64,000 nucleotides of DNA from Roseobacter ponti (GTDB lineage: Bacteria > Pseudomonadota > Alphaproteobacteria > Rhodobacterales > Rhodobacteraceae), in NCBI RefSeq assembly GCF_012932215.1, contig NZ_CP048788.1, forward strand, positions 930,001 to 994,000. Reading direction: 5' to 3'. A program made the position numbers and the translations under genes. Below the pieces are notes generated by a model. It had not been told where the DNA came from and did not search any database. It saw nothing but the letters and a program-made list of their open reading frames with translations. Positions within the stretch are counted from its first letter, which is position 1. Every line of letters begins with the position of its first letter. Positions 17,351 through 26,782 of this stretch are shown here, one piece after another.

Positions 17351-17874
17351 TTGTTTACCTTCCGGAGGATAGGATTACCGAACAGGGCGAGGCCGTAGCA
17401 AAGCAGAGCGCCACCAAAAAAGTACCAGTTCACACTGGGCGCATTGGGATCTCCAAAAGGATAAAGTGAGAGTGACAGTGCAATTGCACCCAAGACCATC
17501 AAGAATGCTGACATCAGATTGATATCCATTGAAGCCCTGTGTTGTACTTTTTCAACCGCAAGGTTTTTTTCCAACTCAGATTTTTCTTCATTTACTGACG
17601 ACAACAATTTTTCAGTTTTATCTAGTTTTTTTGTTAACCGGCTGTTTTCTGAAACTAACTCATCCATTCTAGCTATTGCCAGTTGGGCTGACGACGTAGA
17701 AATGCCGCGAGCTGCGCTGCTGTTAACTTCACTGAGTGCTGCGACAAATTTGTTGCCAGACGAATATTCGGCTTTCGTAAGCTTGCTGTCGTCCAAGACT
17801 TCGCCATCCAAGGACTGACCGCCAGTAGCACCCGAATTTACTAAAGTCGGAACGCTTGGTTGTTCAGAATCCAT
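17347..17874 (-). CDS. Coiled-coil protein with two C-terminal membrane spans (low-GC island)
   Basis: 175 residues from ATG 17874, which has GAGGG nine bases ahead; an ATG at 17883 adds three residues but touches that site. The N-terminal ~65 residues are Ser/Gly-rich and probably disordered. From about 65 to 115 there is a heptad-like coiled coil (ARMDELVSENSRLTKKLDKT, then LLSSVNEEKSELEKNLAVEK). Two hydrophobic helices follow near 120-140 and 150-168, ending with a basic tail (NPILRKVNK). The protein would be anchored in the inner membrane with the coil in the cytoplasm. It begins 12 bases after the parE stop on the same strand and so may use the parE transcript. No family recognised. Confidence 0.65.
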   Translation of the reverse strand: MDSEQPSVPTLVNSGATGGQSLDGEVLDDSKLTKAEYSSGNKFVAALSEVNSSAARGISTSSAQLAIARMDELVSENSRLTKKLDKTEKLLSSVNEEKSELEKNLAVEKVQHRASMDINLMSAFLMVLGAIALSLSLYPFGDPNAPSVNWYFFGGALLCYGLALFGNPILRKVNK

Positions 17875-17886
17875 TTCGTTCATCCC

Positions 17887-19845
17887 TCAAACATCCAGCT
17901 CCTCCACAAACTTCGCGTTTTCCTGGATGTACTGATACCGCAGTTCCGGCTTTTTCCCCATCAGGCGCTCGACAAGATCACCCGTTTCTCCCGGCATATC
18001 CTCGTCAATCGACACGCGGATGAGTTTGCGGGTCGCGGGGTCCATGGTGGTTTCTTTGAGATCTTTGGCGTCCATTTCGCCGAGGCCCTTGAAGCGGGAT
18101 ACGTCGATTTTGCCCTTGCCGCCCAGACCTTTCTCCAGCCAGGCGTTTTTCTCAGCCTCGTCCAGACAATATACCCGTTTGGGCCCCTGGGTGAGCCGGA
18201 AGAGCGGCGGGCAGGCGAGGTAGAGGTGGCCGGCGTCGATGAGCGGGCGCATCTGGGTGAAGAAAAACGTCATCAGCAGCGAGGCGATATGCGCGCCGTC
18301 CACATCCGCATCCGTCATGATGATGATCTTGTCATAGCGCAGGTCATCAAGGTTAAACCGCGTGCCCATGCCGCAGCCAAGCGCCTCGCAGAGGTCGGAA
18401 ATTTCCGCGTTTGAGCCGAGCTTCGAGGAGGCAGCGCCCAGCACGTTGAGGATCTTGCCCTTGAGCGGCAGCAGGGCCTGGGTGTTGCGGTTGCGCGCGC
18501 CCTTGCCGGAGCCGCCGGCGCTGTCGCCCTCGACGATGAAAAGCTCGGTACCTTCGCGCGATTTCGACGTGCAGTCGGTGAGTTTGCCCGGCAGGCGCAG
18601 CTTTTTGGTGGCCGATTTGCGGGCGGTTTCCTTTTCCTGGCGGCGGCGCAGACGTTCCTCGGCGCGCAGTACAAGAAAATCGAGGATGCTGCCTGCGGAT
18701 TTCGTGTCGGCGGCGAGCCAGTTGTCGAAGTGGTCGCGCACGGCTCCTTCGGTCATTTTGGCGGCGGCCTCGGTGGAGAGCCGGTCCTTGGTCTGGCCCA
18801 CAAAGGCCGGGTCGGCGATGAAGCAGGAGACCAGCGCGCAACCGCCCGACAAAAGATCGTCGCGGGTGATCTGCGCGGCCTTGCGGTTGTTGGAAAGCTC
18901 GCCGTAGGCCTTGATGCCCTTGAGGATCGCGGCCCAGAAGCCCGCCACATGGGTGCCGCCCTCGGGCGTGGGCACGGTGTTGCAGTAGGACTGGATGAAC
19001 CCGTCGCGCGAGGGCGTCCAGTTGATTGCCCATTCGACCTTGCCCGCCTGGCCGAATTTTTCTTTGAAATCAACGGTTCCGGCAAAGGGATTTTCGGCAT
19101 AGGTGGTGGCTGTGCCCAGCGTTTCCGAGAGATAGTCCGAGAGGCCGCCGGGGAAGTGGAAGGTGGCCTCAGTCGGCGTTTCACCGTCATCTATGGCGGA
19201 TTTCCAGCGGATTTCGACGCCGGAGAAGAGATAGGCCTTGGAGCGGATCGATTTGAAGAGGCGCGCGGGTTTGAAGCGGTGGGTGCCGAATATTTCGGGG
19301 TCCGCGTGAAAGGTGACGGTGGTGCCGCGCCGGTTCGGGGCCGCGCCGGTTTTTTCCACCGGGCCAAGGGGCAGGCCGCGTGAGAAGCGCTGCTCGTAGA
19401 GTTCCTTGTTGCGGGCGACCTGGACCACCATGCTGTCGCTGAGTGCATTGACGACCGAGGCGCCGACACCGTGCAGGCCCCCCGAGGTCTCATAGGCCTT
19501 GCCGGAGAATTTGCCCCCCGCGTGCAGCGTGCAGAGGATGACTTCGAGGGCGGATTTATCGGGGAATTTGGGGTGCGGGTCGACAGGGATGCCACGCCCG
19601 TTGTCGCGCACGGTGACAGCGTAGTCGTCGTGCAGTTCGACCTCGATGCGGTTGGCGTGGCCTGCGACGGCCTCGTCCATGGAGTTGTCGAGCACTTCGG
19701 CCACCAGGTGGTGCAGCGCGCGTTCATCGGTGCCGCCGATATACATGCCGGGGCGTTTGCGCACAGGTTCGAGGCCTTCGAGGACCTCGATGGAGGAGGC
19801 GTCGTAGCCTTCGGGCGTGGTGCCGGACAACAGATCATTGGGCAT
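17887..19845 (-). CDS. parE: DNA topoisomerase IV subunit B
   Basis: 652 residues from ATG 19845 with AGAGG upstream; the open frame extends to 20136 but that part is antisense to the caspase gene start. GHKL ATPase motifs are clear: EVLDNSMDEAVAG, VRDNGRGIPVDPHP and GGLHGVGASVVNALS. The Toprim region has EGDSAGGSGKGARNRNTQAL and MTDADVDGAHI, with the C-terminal RFKGLGEMDAKDLKETTM. The QALLPLKGKILNV version, length near 650 and lack of a GyrB-style insertion favour ParE over GyrB. With ParC it decatenates daughter chromosomes. The two-gene low-GC island follows its stop directly. Confidence 0.93.
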   Translation of the reverse strand: MPNDLLSGTTPEGYDASSIEVLEGLEPVRKRPGMYIGGTDERALHHLVAEVLDNSMDEAVAGHANRIEVELHDDYAVTVRDNGRGIPVDPHPKFPDKSALEVILCTLHAGGKFSGKAYETSGGLHGVGASVVNALSDSMVVQVARNKELYEQRFSRGLPLGPVEKTGAAPNRRGTTVTFHADPEIFGTHRFKPARLFKSIRSKAYLFSGVEIRWKSAIDDGETPTEATFHFPGGLSDYLSETLGTATTYAENPFAGTVDFKEKFGQAGKVEWAINWTPSRDGFIQSYCNTVPTPEGGTHVAGFWAAILKGIKAYGELSNNRKAAQITRDDLLSGGCALVSCFIADPAFVGQTKDRLSTEAAAKMTEGAVRDHFDNWLAADTKSAGSILDFLVLRAEERLRRRQEKETARKSATKKLRLPGKLTDCTSKSREGTELFIVEGDSAGGSGKGARNRNTQALLPLKGKILNVLGAASSKLGSNAEISDLCEALGCGMGTRFNLDDLRYDKIIIMTDADVDGAHIASLLMTFFFTQMRPLIDAGHLYLACPPLFRLTQGPKRVYCLDEAEKNAWLEKGLGGKGKIDVSRFKGLGEMDAKDLKETTMDPATRKLIRVSIDEDMPGETGDLVERLMGKKPELRYQYIQENAKFVEELDV

Positions 19846-20011
19846 ATGCTCAGGCCTCTTTTTTATGATTGTGACAGAGTATGGCAGAGGGGCGGGGCCG
19901 GGGGAAGCCCTGAGCCCGGGTAACCGTGCGGATCCGCAGGACCGGGGGCACCGCTGAGAGGCGCGCGGCCCGGGCTTTGGGAATCGGGCAAAAGCGCGTA
20001 TTCTGCGAGTC

Positions 20012-22138
20012 GTGGACGGGATACGACATAGGCGGTGGGACCGGGTCTGCCACGGGGCGGGCGCTCTGGTGCTGGTGGTTTTGTGCCTTCTGGCAGGGCT
20101 CTGGCCGCAGAGCGCTGCTGCGCAGGCCAAACGCATCGCGCTGGTGATCGGTAATTCGGAATACGATCACGTCGCCAGCCTGAACAATCCCGCAAATGAC
20201 GCCACCGACCTCGCCGCGGCGCTGGAGCGCATCGGGTTTACGGTGACGCAGGGGATGAACCTTGATTACCGGCAGATGCGCCTGACGCTGCGCGATTTCG
20301 CCGAGGCCGCGCAGGACGCGGATATGGTCATCGTCTATTTCGCCGGCCACGGGATCGAGATCGAAAACACCAATTACCTGATCCCGGTAAATGCTGAACT
20401 GCGCAGCGACCGCGACGTTGATCTTGAGGCGCTGCGGCTGGAGAGCTTTGTGCGTGCGGTCTCGGGCGCGCGGGGGCTCAAGCTCATTCTGGTGGATGCC
20501 TGCCGGAACAATCCGTTCCTGTCCGATATGGTCTATGCCAGCGGGACACGTTCGGTCGGGCGCGGTCTGGCGCGGGTTGATCCCAGCGGTGTCCTTGTGG
20601 GCTATGCCGCGCGCAGCGGGACGCTGGCGATGGATGGTGACGGGCGCAACAGCCCCTATGCGCGTGCGCTGCTGTCGCACATCGAAGAACCCGGGCTGGA
20701 GTTGGGCAAGATGTTCCGCCGCGTGCGCGATACCGTCTGGGAGCTGACGGACGGCGCTCAGGAACCCTTTACCTATGGCTCGCTGCCCGGGCGCGATATT
20801 TTCCTGATGCCGCCGCGCGCCACGCCTGAGCTGACACCGGATGCCTCGGGCGCGCTTTTGCGCATGCAGCAGATGGTGGCGGATTTTGCCGAAGCGGAGG
20901 CGGCGGGCACCGACCGGGACTGGACTGCGTTTCTGGGCCGCTATGCAGACCTGCCCGACAACCAGCTGATGACCATCGCGCAGCAGAAACGCGAAGCAGT
21001 GCGCATGGCCGCAATGAGCAGTCTGCCGGCGGCGCGGCCGGGCGCCACAGCGAGCGGTTCCGGCCTTTCGACCGAACAGATGGTGAAAGAGTATTCATCG
21101 GCGGATGCCGCAGCGGACATATCGCAGTGGACCCGGTTCATTCACCGCTATGCCGAATACCCCGACCATCCTCTCATGCAGAAGGCGAAACTCAAACGCA
21201 GTGCCCTTGTGGTGAGCGCGCTTGATCGCAAAGCTGCGGAAACGGTGCAGAAAACAGCAGCGAAACGGCCGCCGGACGCGTTTCCGGGGCAGGAGAAAGC
21301 GCTCGGGCTGACGCGTGGCCAGCTGCGCGGCGTGCAGTCAGCGCTGAATGCGCGCGGCTTTGATGCCGGGCCGGTGGACGGGCTGATCGGGGCCAGAACG
21401 CGCAATGCCATCAGTGTGTTTCAGTCGGCATCGGGGCTTGCAGCCACCGGCGTGCTCAATAAGTCGACGCTGGCAGCGCTGAACTTTGACCCGGCGGCAT
21501 CGCCGCGCCCCGCGCCGGATGCGGCAACACCTGCCGCACAGCCCGCGCCTGCGGCGCGCAGTGCGGCGCGTGACCGGTTCATCTCGGGCCGGGAGGCAGA
21601 GAAACACGACGCTGACACCCTTAGCCGCCTGCATGATGATCCGCGGCTCACACGGGTCGCAAGGGCGCTGCGCGGCCAGGCCTTCGTTTACGGCTATTTC
21701 GAGGACCGGCTTTATGTCGCGGTACAAAGCTGGGGCGCAACACCCTGGGCGGCTGCCGTGAGTAAGGCCCGCGCGCTTGGCGGACATCTGGCCACGATGA
21801 CGTCCCGTGCGGAGAACCAGTTTGTTTACAGCATGGTGCAGCACGACGACAGGTTCTGGCGGATCACGCAGAACCCGGCGCTGGATGTGTTCGGACCAGC
21901 CTTTGGTCTGGCCCAGTCACCGGATGCGCGCGAGCCCGCCGGCGGCTTTGCGTGGGTGACCGGAGAGGCTCTGGCTTACACCAACTGGGGTGCGGGCGAA
22001 CCGAACAACTATGCCGATAATGAAGATATCGTGACTTTCACCTACCGCAGCCGAACGCCGCTGAACTCTGTGAAAACATCAGCGCGCTGGGGCGATTACC
22101 CGGATGCGGATCGCGGGTACATTATGGAATTTCCGTAG
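20012..22138 (+). CDS. Secreted caspase-fold (C14) protein with peptidoglycan-binding and C-type-lectin-like domains
   Basis: 708 residues from GTG 20012; the signal peptide (LVLVVLCLLAGLWPQSAAAQA, ending near 39) supports a start near here, though no good ribosome-binding site is visible. Residues ~40-270 are a caspase-like p20 domain: KRIALVIGNSEYDHVASLNNP at the start, catalytic His113 in YFAGHGIEIE and Cys164 in LVDACRNNPF. Residues ~432-490 are a peptidoglycan-binding domain (RGVQSALNARGFDAGPVDGL, then TRNAISVFQ). Residues ~550-708 resemble a C-type-lectin fold (GGHLATMTSRAENQFV, AYTNWGAGEPNNYADNEDIV). The protein should act in the periplasm, tethered to wall. It is divergent from parE with a 166-base gap. 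Confidence 0.85.
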   Translation: MDGIRHRRWDRVCHGAGALVLVVLCLLAGLWPQSAAAQAKRIALVIGNSEYDHVASLNNPANDATDLAAALERIGFTVTQGMNLDYRQMRLTLRDFAEAAQDADMVIVYFAGHGIEIENTNYLIPVNAELRSDRDVDLEALRLESFVRAVSGARGLKLILVDACRNNPFLSDMVYASGTRSVGRGLARVDPSGVLVGYAARSGTLAMDGDGRNSPYARALLSHIEEPGLELGKMFRRVRDTVWELTDGAQEPFTYGSLPGRDIFLMPPRATPELTPDASGALLRMQQMVADFAEAEAAGTDRDWTAFLGRYADLPDNQLMTIAQQKREAVRMAAMSSLPAARPGATASGSGLSTEQMVKEYSSADAAADISQWTRFIHRYAEYPDHPLMQKAKLKRSALVVSALDRKAAETVQKTAAKRPPDAFPGQEKALGLTRGQLRGVQSALNARGFDAGPVDGLIGARTRNAISVFQSASGLAATGVLNKSTLAALNFDPAASPRPAPDAATPAAQPAPAARSAARDRFISGREAEKHDADTLSRLHDDPRLTRVARALRGQAFVYGYFEDRLYVAVQSWGATPWAAAVSKARALGGHLATMTSRAENQFVYSMVQHDDRFWRITQNPALDVFGPAFGLAQSPDAREPAGGFAWVTGEALAYTNWGAGEPNNYADNEDIVTFTYRSRTPLNSVKTSARWGDYPDADRGYIMEFP

Positions 22139-22148
22139 GCAGGCCCGG

Positions 22149-23798
22149 TCAATCCGGCGTTGCAATGCCCGGCCAGAGATCCGGATCCAGATTGTCGGTG
22201 AATTCTTTGAAATCGCCGGCAAAGCGCTGCCAGCCCCCCACGGAACGGGTGTGGACCCGGGCGCGCACCTGATCTTTACTTGCGGTTTCCACCCGCGCGT
22301 CGCTCTCTTCCGGATGCAGCATCTTTTCAGTCCATGCGAGGCCGCAGTGCTCTGCGATCGCACGGGTGCCGCTGTCCATGTCCGACACCAGATCTTCATA
22401 GCGCACTGTCAGGATCCGGTCGGCGCAGGTCGCCTGCCAGTGGCGCATATAGAGCGCGAAAAGGTTGGCGTAATCGGCGATATCCGAAAGACGACTGGCG
22501 AAATTCATGCCCTCGGTGACAAAGCGCCGGCGCCACATAGACAGAGCGACATCGCGCGGGTCGCGCCCGACGCAGACGAAGCGCGCGTCAGGAAAAGTAT
22601 CGGCCAGAAGCCCGATGTAGCGGAAATTGGCAGGCATCTTGTCGGTGAAAACGGACGCCTCCTCCGGGACCGGAGGCATGTCTGTGCGGAACCCTTCGGC
22701 AAAATTTGCCAGCGCCTCAGCCGTGACCGGGCGCCCGGTCGCCAGAAAGGCCTGAGCGCGGGCGGCGGCCATCGGCAGTTCACCCCGTGCGGCAACACCC
22801 GGCACCCGGCTCAGGATCATTTCGACCAGCGTCGTGCCCGAGCGGGGGAGCCCGGTGACGAAGACCGGCGAGGGTGTCTGAGCGGCGGGGCGTGCAATGT
22901 CGGCAGGCGCGGGGAAAAGCGAGGTCATCCGCTCGAATTCGTCCCGCGCGGCGCGCCTGTCCCACGAGTGGTGCCGCGCGTCCAGCGCATGCAGCCGGTG
23001 TAACAGCTCCATCGCGTCGGATGCCTGCCCTGAGCGGTGCATCGCCGTGGCCCCGGCAAGCATCAGCTGTGCGCGGTCCGCAGGGTCGGCCGGGCGCGCG
23101 GCAAGTGCCTTTTCCGCAGCCTCACGTACCTGAGGCAGCGTATCGGGCGGACAGACTTCGGCCACACGGGCGAGCGTATTCGGATGGCCCGGTGTAAGCT
23201 GCAACGCCTGTCCCCAGGCCTCCAGTGCGCGCTCCTGCAGGCCCATCTGGCTGAGTTGCTTGCCGAGCTGGCGCAGCGTTTTGGAATCGTCCGGCCGCCG
23301 CGCTGCGGCCGCTTCGAAATCTGCCAGTGCAGCGGCGTCGTCGCGCAGGAAGGTGTATGCAACCGCGCGCAGGTTCAGCGCATCGGCCATCTGCGGGTCA
23401 CGGGTAAGGGCCTGCGTCGCGGCTTTTACCGCTTCGTCGTGGGCGCCGGCACGCTGGTGCAGCATCGCGCGCATGTGCCAGGGACGTGCATCATCCGGTG
23501 CTGCGCTGATCAGCCTGTCGATCTGTCCGGCGGCTTTTGCGTCCTCGCCGCAGAGCACCAGGGAAAGGGTCAGATTGCACCGGAAGTCCGTCTGCTCAGG
23601 GGCTGCTTTCACCGCCGCGGCGAAATAGGGCAGGGCGGCTTTGTGCTGCCCGCCTCTGGCAAAAGTCAGCCCGGCCATATTCTGCAGCCCGGCGTTGCGG
23701 GGTTCTTTCTTTGCCAGCGGACGGATGCGTTTCTGCGCTGCGACATAGTCGCCCGCGGCCATCAGTCTGTTGATCTTTCGCACGATATCCATGGACAT
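22149..23798 (-). CDS. TPR-repeat sulfotransferase
   Basis: 549 residues. The N-terminal ~270 are tandem TPR units (GLQNMAGLTFARGGQHKAAL, RPWHMRAMLHQRAGAHDEAV, ADALNLRAVAYTFLRDDAAAL and so on). The C-terminal half is a sulfotransferase domain: the 5'-phosphosulfate-binding loop VFVTGLPRSGTTLVE near 315 and the 3'-phosphate region CVGRDPRDVALSMW. PAPS-dependent transfer of sulfate to a glycan, lipid or other hydroxyl acceptor in the cytoplasm is expected. TPR-sulfotransferases are common in marine alphaproteobacteria, but their acceptors are mostly unknown. It lies 41 bases downstream of a hydrolase gene on the same strand. Confidence 0.85.
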   Translation of the reverse strand: MSMDIVRKINRLMAAGDYVAAQKRIRPLAKKEPRNAGLQNMAGLTFARGGQHKAALPYFAAAVKAAPEQTDFRCNLTLSLVLCGEDAKAAGQIDRLISAAPDDARPWHMRAMLHQRAGAHDEAVKAATQALTRDPQMADALNLRAVAYTFLRDDAAALADFEAAAARRPDDSKTLRQLGKQLSQMGLQERALEAWGQALQLTPGHPNTLARVAEVCPPDTLPQVREAAEKALAARPADPADRAQLMLAGATAMHRSGQASDAMELLHRLHALDARHHSWDRRAARDEFERMTSLFPAPADIARPAAQTPSPVFVTGLPRSGTTLVEMILSRVPGVAARGELPMAAARAQAFLATGRPVTAEALANFAEGFRTDMPPVPEEASVFTDKMPANFRYIGLLADTFPDARFVCVGRDPRDVALSMWRRRFVTEGMNFASRLSDIADYANLFALYMRHWQATCADRILTVRYEDLVSDMDSGTRAIAEHCGLAWTEKMLHPEESDARVETASKDQVRARVHTRSVGGWQRFAGDFKEFTDNLDPDLWPGIATPD

Positions 23799-23839
23799 GC
23801 TGTCTGATGAATGTCCGCAGCGGCGATGTCAACGCGGAG

Positions 23840-25123
23840 CTATTCGCCGACGCTGAGTGTCTCAAAGCGCAGCCCGCGCGCCGTCCGCGCCGGAAAGCCT
23901 GCCCAGTAGGTGTGATCGTCCGTTGGAAGCGCCTCTTCATCCAGAGCCACAACCCCGTCGTTTGCATTGGGAATAAGCTCAAGATAGGGGCGCCGGGAAA
24001 CATCGCCCCGAAGGTGCAGATCAAAAAAGGCGGTGGCGAAATGCTGCGCGATATTGTTCATCCGCGTGCTGTCCCAGACCGGATCGGCATAATGCTCAAA
24101 GGGCACAAAATCGAGCGTTTCAACCGGGTCCCAGGCTTCGGCCGGGGCGGGGATCGGGGCGGCTGCATTGTGGTTTGCGTTTACAAAGGTCAGCAGATGA
24201 CGTTCGGTATTGCCGGCCTCTTCAAAAATCGTCCGGATCGCCCCGTAGACGGAAACGTCATCAGAGCCCCCCGCCATGATCAGCGTCGGTGTATCCAGTC
24301 CGGCCATACCGTTGGCATCCCAGACATCCGCGTTGCGGCCCCAGGGGCCGATGGCCACGATCGCCCGCACGCGCGGGTCTCTCAGTGCCGCCAGGCTCTC
24401 AGAGCCCGAGAGATGTGCTGTCAGCAGCCCGCGGGGCGTGCCCCATGCAGCTTCGGTCGCCTGCTGGGTGACGCCCGCGCCGCCAAAAACAAGCGCACCG
24501 TATCCGCCCATCGAATAGCCGATTATCCCCACCACGGACGTGTCGATGATGCCGCCCAGCCGGCTTTCCAGCGCCTCCATCTGGTCGATGACAAAGCGCT
24601 GGTCCAGCGGCCGGTGATACAGCGTCGAGCCGAAAGCCCCCTGATCAGAATAGGTGCTGTCGGTGTGATCAACGGAGACCGTCACAAAACCCTTCGATGC
24701 GAGGTTCTCGCCCAGATGCGCCATCAGATATCGGTTGCCGGGATAGCCGTGGCTGATCACGATCAGCGGAAACATACCTTCTGCTGCGGGATCAGCATCG
24801 CGCGTCGCCCGGCCGGTCAGAGTGACGGGCGTCACGCCATCGCGCAGAACCGTGTCATAACCCGTGCGGGCGCTGCTGTCGTCTTCAGCGGGGTACCAGA
24901 CCTCCACCGTCAGCGGCCGGTCATAGAGCGGGATGTCCTGGTCTGTGACATTGACGATGTCGATCTGGCCCGGGTTCACAAATTCAAGCGTCTGAACGCC
25001 CACGGGCAGGGTTCCGAAGAACGCAAGCTCAGGTGCATCGGGGCGGACAAGATCAACAGGGTTGGTGAGCGCGGGTGTCGCCGCCAGAGCGGCAATGCAG
25101 GCGAAAATGCTGGTTCTCGTCAC
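23840..25123 (-). CDS. Exported alpha/beta hydrolase (PAF-acetylhydrolase/dienelactone-hydrolase-like)
   Basis: 427 residues from GTG 25123, where GGAG sits eight bases upstream; the longer frame to 25201 has no site. The start gives a signal peptide (VTRTSIFACIAALAATPALT), so the protein is periplasmic. The nucleophile elbow is GYSMGG with Ser204. An oxyanion-loop segment VISHGYPGNRYLMAHLGENL precedes it, and VVWDST... and VNANHNA may carry the acid and histidine of the triad. This layout resembles PAF-acetylhydrolase-like enzymes that cut short acyl esters. Physiological substrate unknown. Confidence 0.8.
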   Translation of the reverse strand: MTRTSIFACIAALAATPALTNPVDLVRPDAPELAFFGTLPVGVQTLEFVNPGQIDIVNVTDQDIPLYDRPLTVEVWYPAEDDSSARTGYDTVLRDGVTPVTLTGRATRDADPAAEGMFPLIVISHGYPGNRYLMAHLGENLASKGFVTVSVDHTDSTYSDQGAFGSTLYHRPLDQRFVIDQMEALESRLGGIIDTSVVGIIGYSMGGYGALVFGGAGVTQQATEAAWGTPRGLLTAHLSGSESLAALRDPRVRAIVAIGPWGRNADVWDANGMAGLDTPTLIMAGGSDDVSVYGAIRTIFEEAGNTERHLLTFVNANHNAAAPIPAPAEAWDPVETLDFVPFEHYADPVWDSTRMNNIAQHFATAFFDLHLRGDVSRRPYLELIPNANDGVVALDEEALPTDDHTYWAGFPARTARGLRFETLSVGE

Positions 25124-25344
25124 GTTCTGGACTCCGGTCGCATGTTTTCTGCACGCCTCATAACTGAGCAATCTGACACGATCTGAACCTAAATCAAGCA
25201 CTTATCCGCCCGGACGGGTTACGGCAGCGCCTGAAACGGCCCAGTGCCCGACTTCCAGTCATACGGGAATGGCGTCACCGGGCGGCAGAATTTTTACGCA
25301 GATCGGCCCTTTTCCTGAGCGCGCCCCGGGCGTATGGCAGGCTT

Positions 25345-26718
25345 ATGCCGCAGGTGATGACATATTCAGGACATACCCGGGCCGTGCTGCGTCTGGGCCT
25401 GCCGCTGGTGGGCGGGCATGTGGCACAGGTTCTGGTGGGCGTGACCGATACGGTCATGCTGGGCTGGTACAGCGTCGATGCTCTGGCGGCGGTCACGCTG
25501 GGATCGACCTTTTTCTTTACGCTGATGATTTTTGGTGCCGGATTTGCCTGGGCGGTGATGCCGCTGGTCGCCTCGTTTGCAGCTGAAGACGACGAAACGG
25601 GCCTGCGCCGGGCCACGCGTATGGGGCTCTGGCTGAGCCTCGGGTTTGCAGTGCTGGCGATGCCGCTGATGTACTGGTCTGAGCCGGTGCTGCGGCTCAT
25701 GGGGCAGAGCGATCAGGTGGCCGCAGACGCGGGCCTCTATCTGCGCGTTGCGGGCTTTGGTATTTTTCCTGCGCTGATCGTGATGGTGCTGAAATCCTAT
25801 CTGGCGGCGCTGGAACGCACGCAGGTGGTGTTCTGGATCACCGTCGCGGGTGCCGTGGTGAACGGGCTGGCCAATTATGCGCTGATCTTTGGCAACTGGG
25901 GCGCGCCTGAGCTTGGTATTACGGGGGCCGCAATTGCGTCTGTGGTCAGTCAGGTGGCCTATCTGGTGCTGACAGTGATCTATGTCCGCCGCAGTCTGCC
26001 ACAGCATGCGCTTTTCCGGCGGCTCTGGCGGGCCGATCCGCAGATGCTGAAACGGGTTTTTGCACTGGGATGGCCGATCGGGCTGACCAGCCTGTCCGAA
26101 ACCGGGCTTTTCGCGGCTTCGGCGCTGATGATGGGGTGGATCGGCACCGTGGCACTGGCGGCACACGGCATCGCGGTGCAGCTGGCGGCTGTTACGTTCA
26201 TGGTGCATCTGGGTCTGAGCAATGCCGCCACGATCCGGGCCGGCAATGCGCTTGGACGGCGCGATCCTGATCATATGGAACGCGGCGGCATCACCGTCAC
26301 GGTACTGTCTCTGATTACCTCGGCGCTGACGATTGCTGTTTTCGTGACCTTTCCCGAGCCGCTGCTGAACCTCTTTATGCAGGAAGATGAGCCTCAGCGG
26401 GTGGCGATCCTGTCGATCGGTGTCGGGCTTCTGGGCATGGCCGCGCTCTTTCAGCTGGTCGATGGTGCCCAGGCCATCGCCCTGGGCCTGCTACGCGGGG
26501 TGCAGGACACGCGTGCCCCGATGGTCTTTGCCGCCGTCAGCTACTGGGGGCTTGGCATCCCGTGCTCTTATATTTTCGGGTTCTGGTTCGGGATGGGCGG
26601 GATCGGCATCTGGCTGGGTCTTGTGACCGGCCTCGGGATGGCCGCGATCCTGTTGTCCTGGCGTTTCTGGCTGGTTGCCATGCGGGATGTCAGGGCGGGT
26701 GTTCCCGTCGCCGGCTGA
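25345..26718 (+). CDS. MATE-family efflux transporter
   Basis: 457 residues, about twelve hydrophobic segments in the two six-helix bundles of MATE transporters. RLGLPLVGGHVAQVLVGVTDTVMLGWYSVDALAAV is the canonical helix 1, and QLVDGAQAIALGLLRGVQDTRAPM the equivalent of helix 10 in the second bundle. Such inner-membrane proteins export cationic or aromatic compounds in exchange for Na+ or H+. ATG 25345 has AGG upstream; ATG 25357 is an alternative. The following TPR gene starts 64 bases on. Substrate not predictable; a second, different MATE gene lies at 55.9 kb. Confidence 0.9.
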   Translation: MPQVMTYSGHTRAVLRLGLPLVGGHVAQVLVGVTDTVMLGWYSVDALAAVTLGSTFFFTLMIFGAGFAWAVMPLVASFAAEDDETGLRRATRMGLWLSLGFAVLAMPLMYWSEPVLRLMGQSDQVAADAGLYLRVAGFGIFPALIVMVLKSYLAALERTQVVFWITVAGAVVNGLANYALIFGNWGAPELGITGAAIASVVSQVAYLVLTVIYVRRSLPQHALFRRLWRADPQMLKRVFALGWPIGLTSLSETGLFAASALMMGWIGTVALAAHGIAVQLAAVTFMVHLGLSNAATIRAGNALGRRDPDHMERGGITVTVLSLITSALTIAVFVTFPEPLLNLFMQEDEPQRVAILSIGVGLLGMAALFQLVDGAQAIALGLLRGVQDTRAPMVFAAVSYWGLGIPCSYIFGFWFGMGGIGIWLGLVTGLGMAAILLSWRFWLVAMRDVRAGVPVAG

Positions 26719-26782
26719 GGATATCACTCTTGACCGGCCCGGTCTGTGTGAGCAGACTCGGCCTCAGACCCCGGGGGATGCC

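Larger units (their letters stand above)
16928..17883 (-). mobile_element. Low-GC two-gene island behind parE (putatively acquired)
   Basis: Base composition drops sharply inside these bounds, visible as long A/T-rich runs, unlike the GC-rich flanks. The two genes inside use many codons (AAT, ATA, TTA, ACA) that neighbours avoid. The right edge coincides with the parE stop. No integrase, transposase, inverted terminal repeat or flanking direct repeat could be seen, so the means of entry is unknown. Calling it mobile is inference from composition and position only. Confidence 0.5.

Noticed and set aside
19850-20680. Long minus-strand frame opposite the caspase gene
   Set aside because: Antisense shadow of a gene with clear catalytic motifs; protein has no recognisable features.
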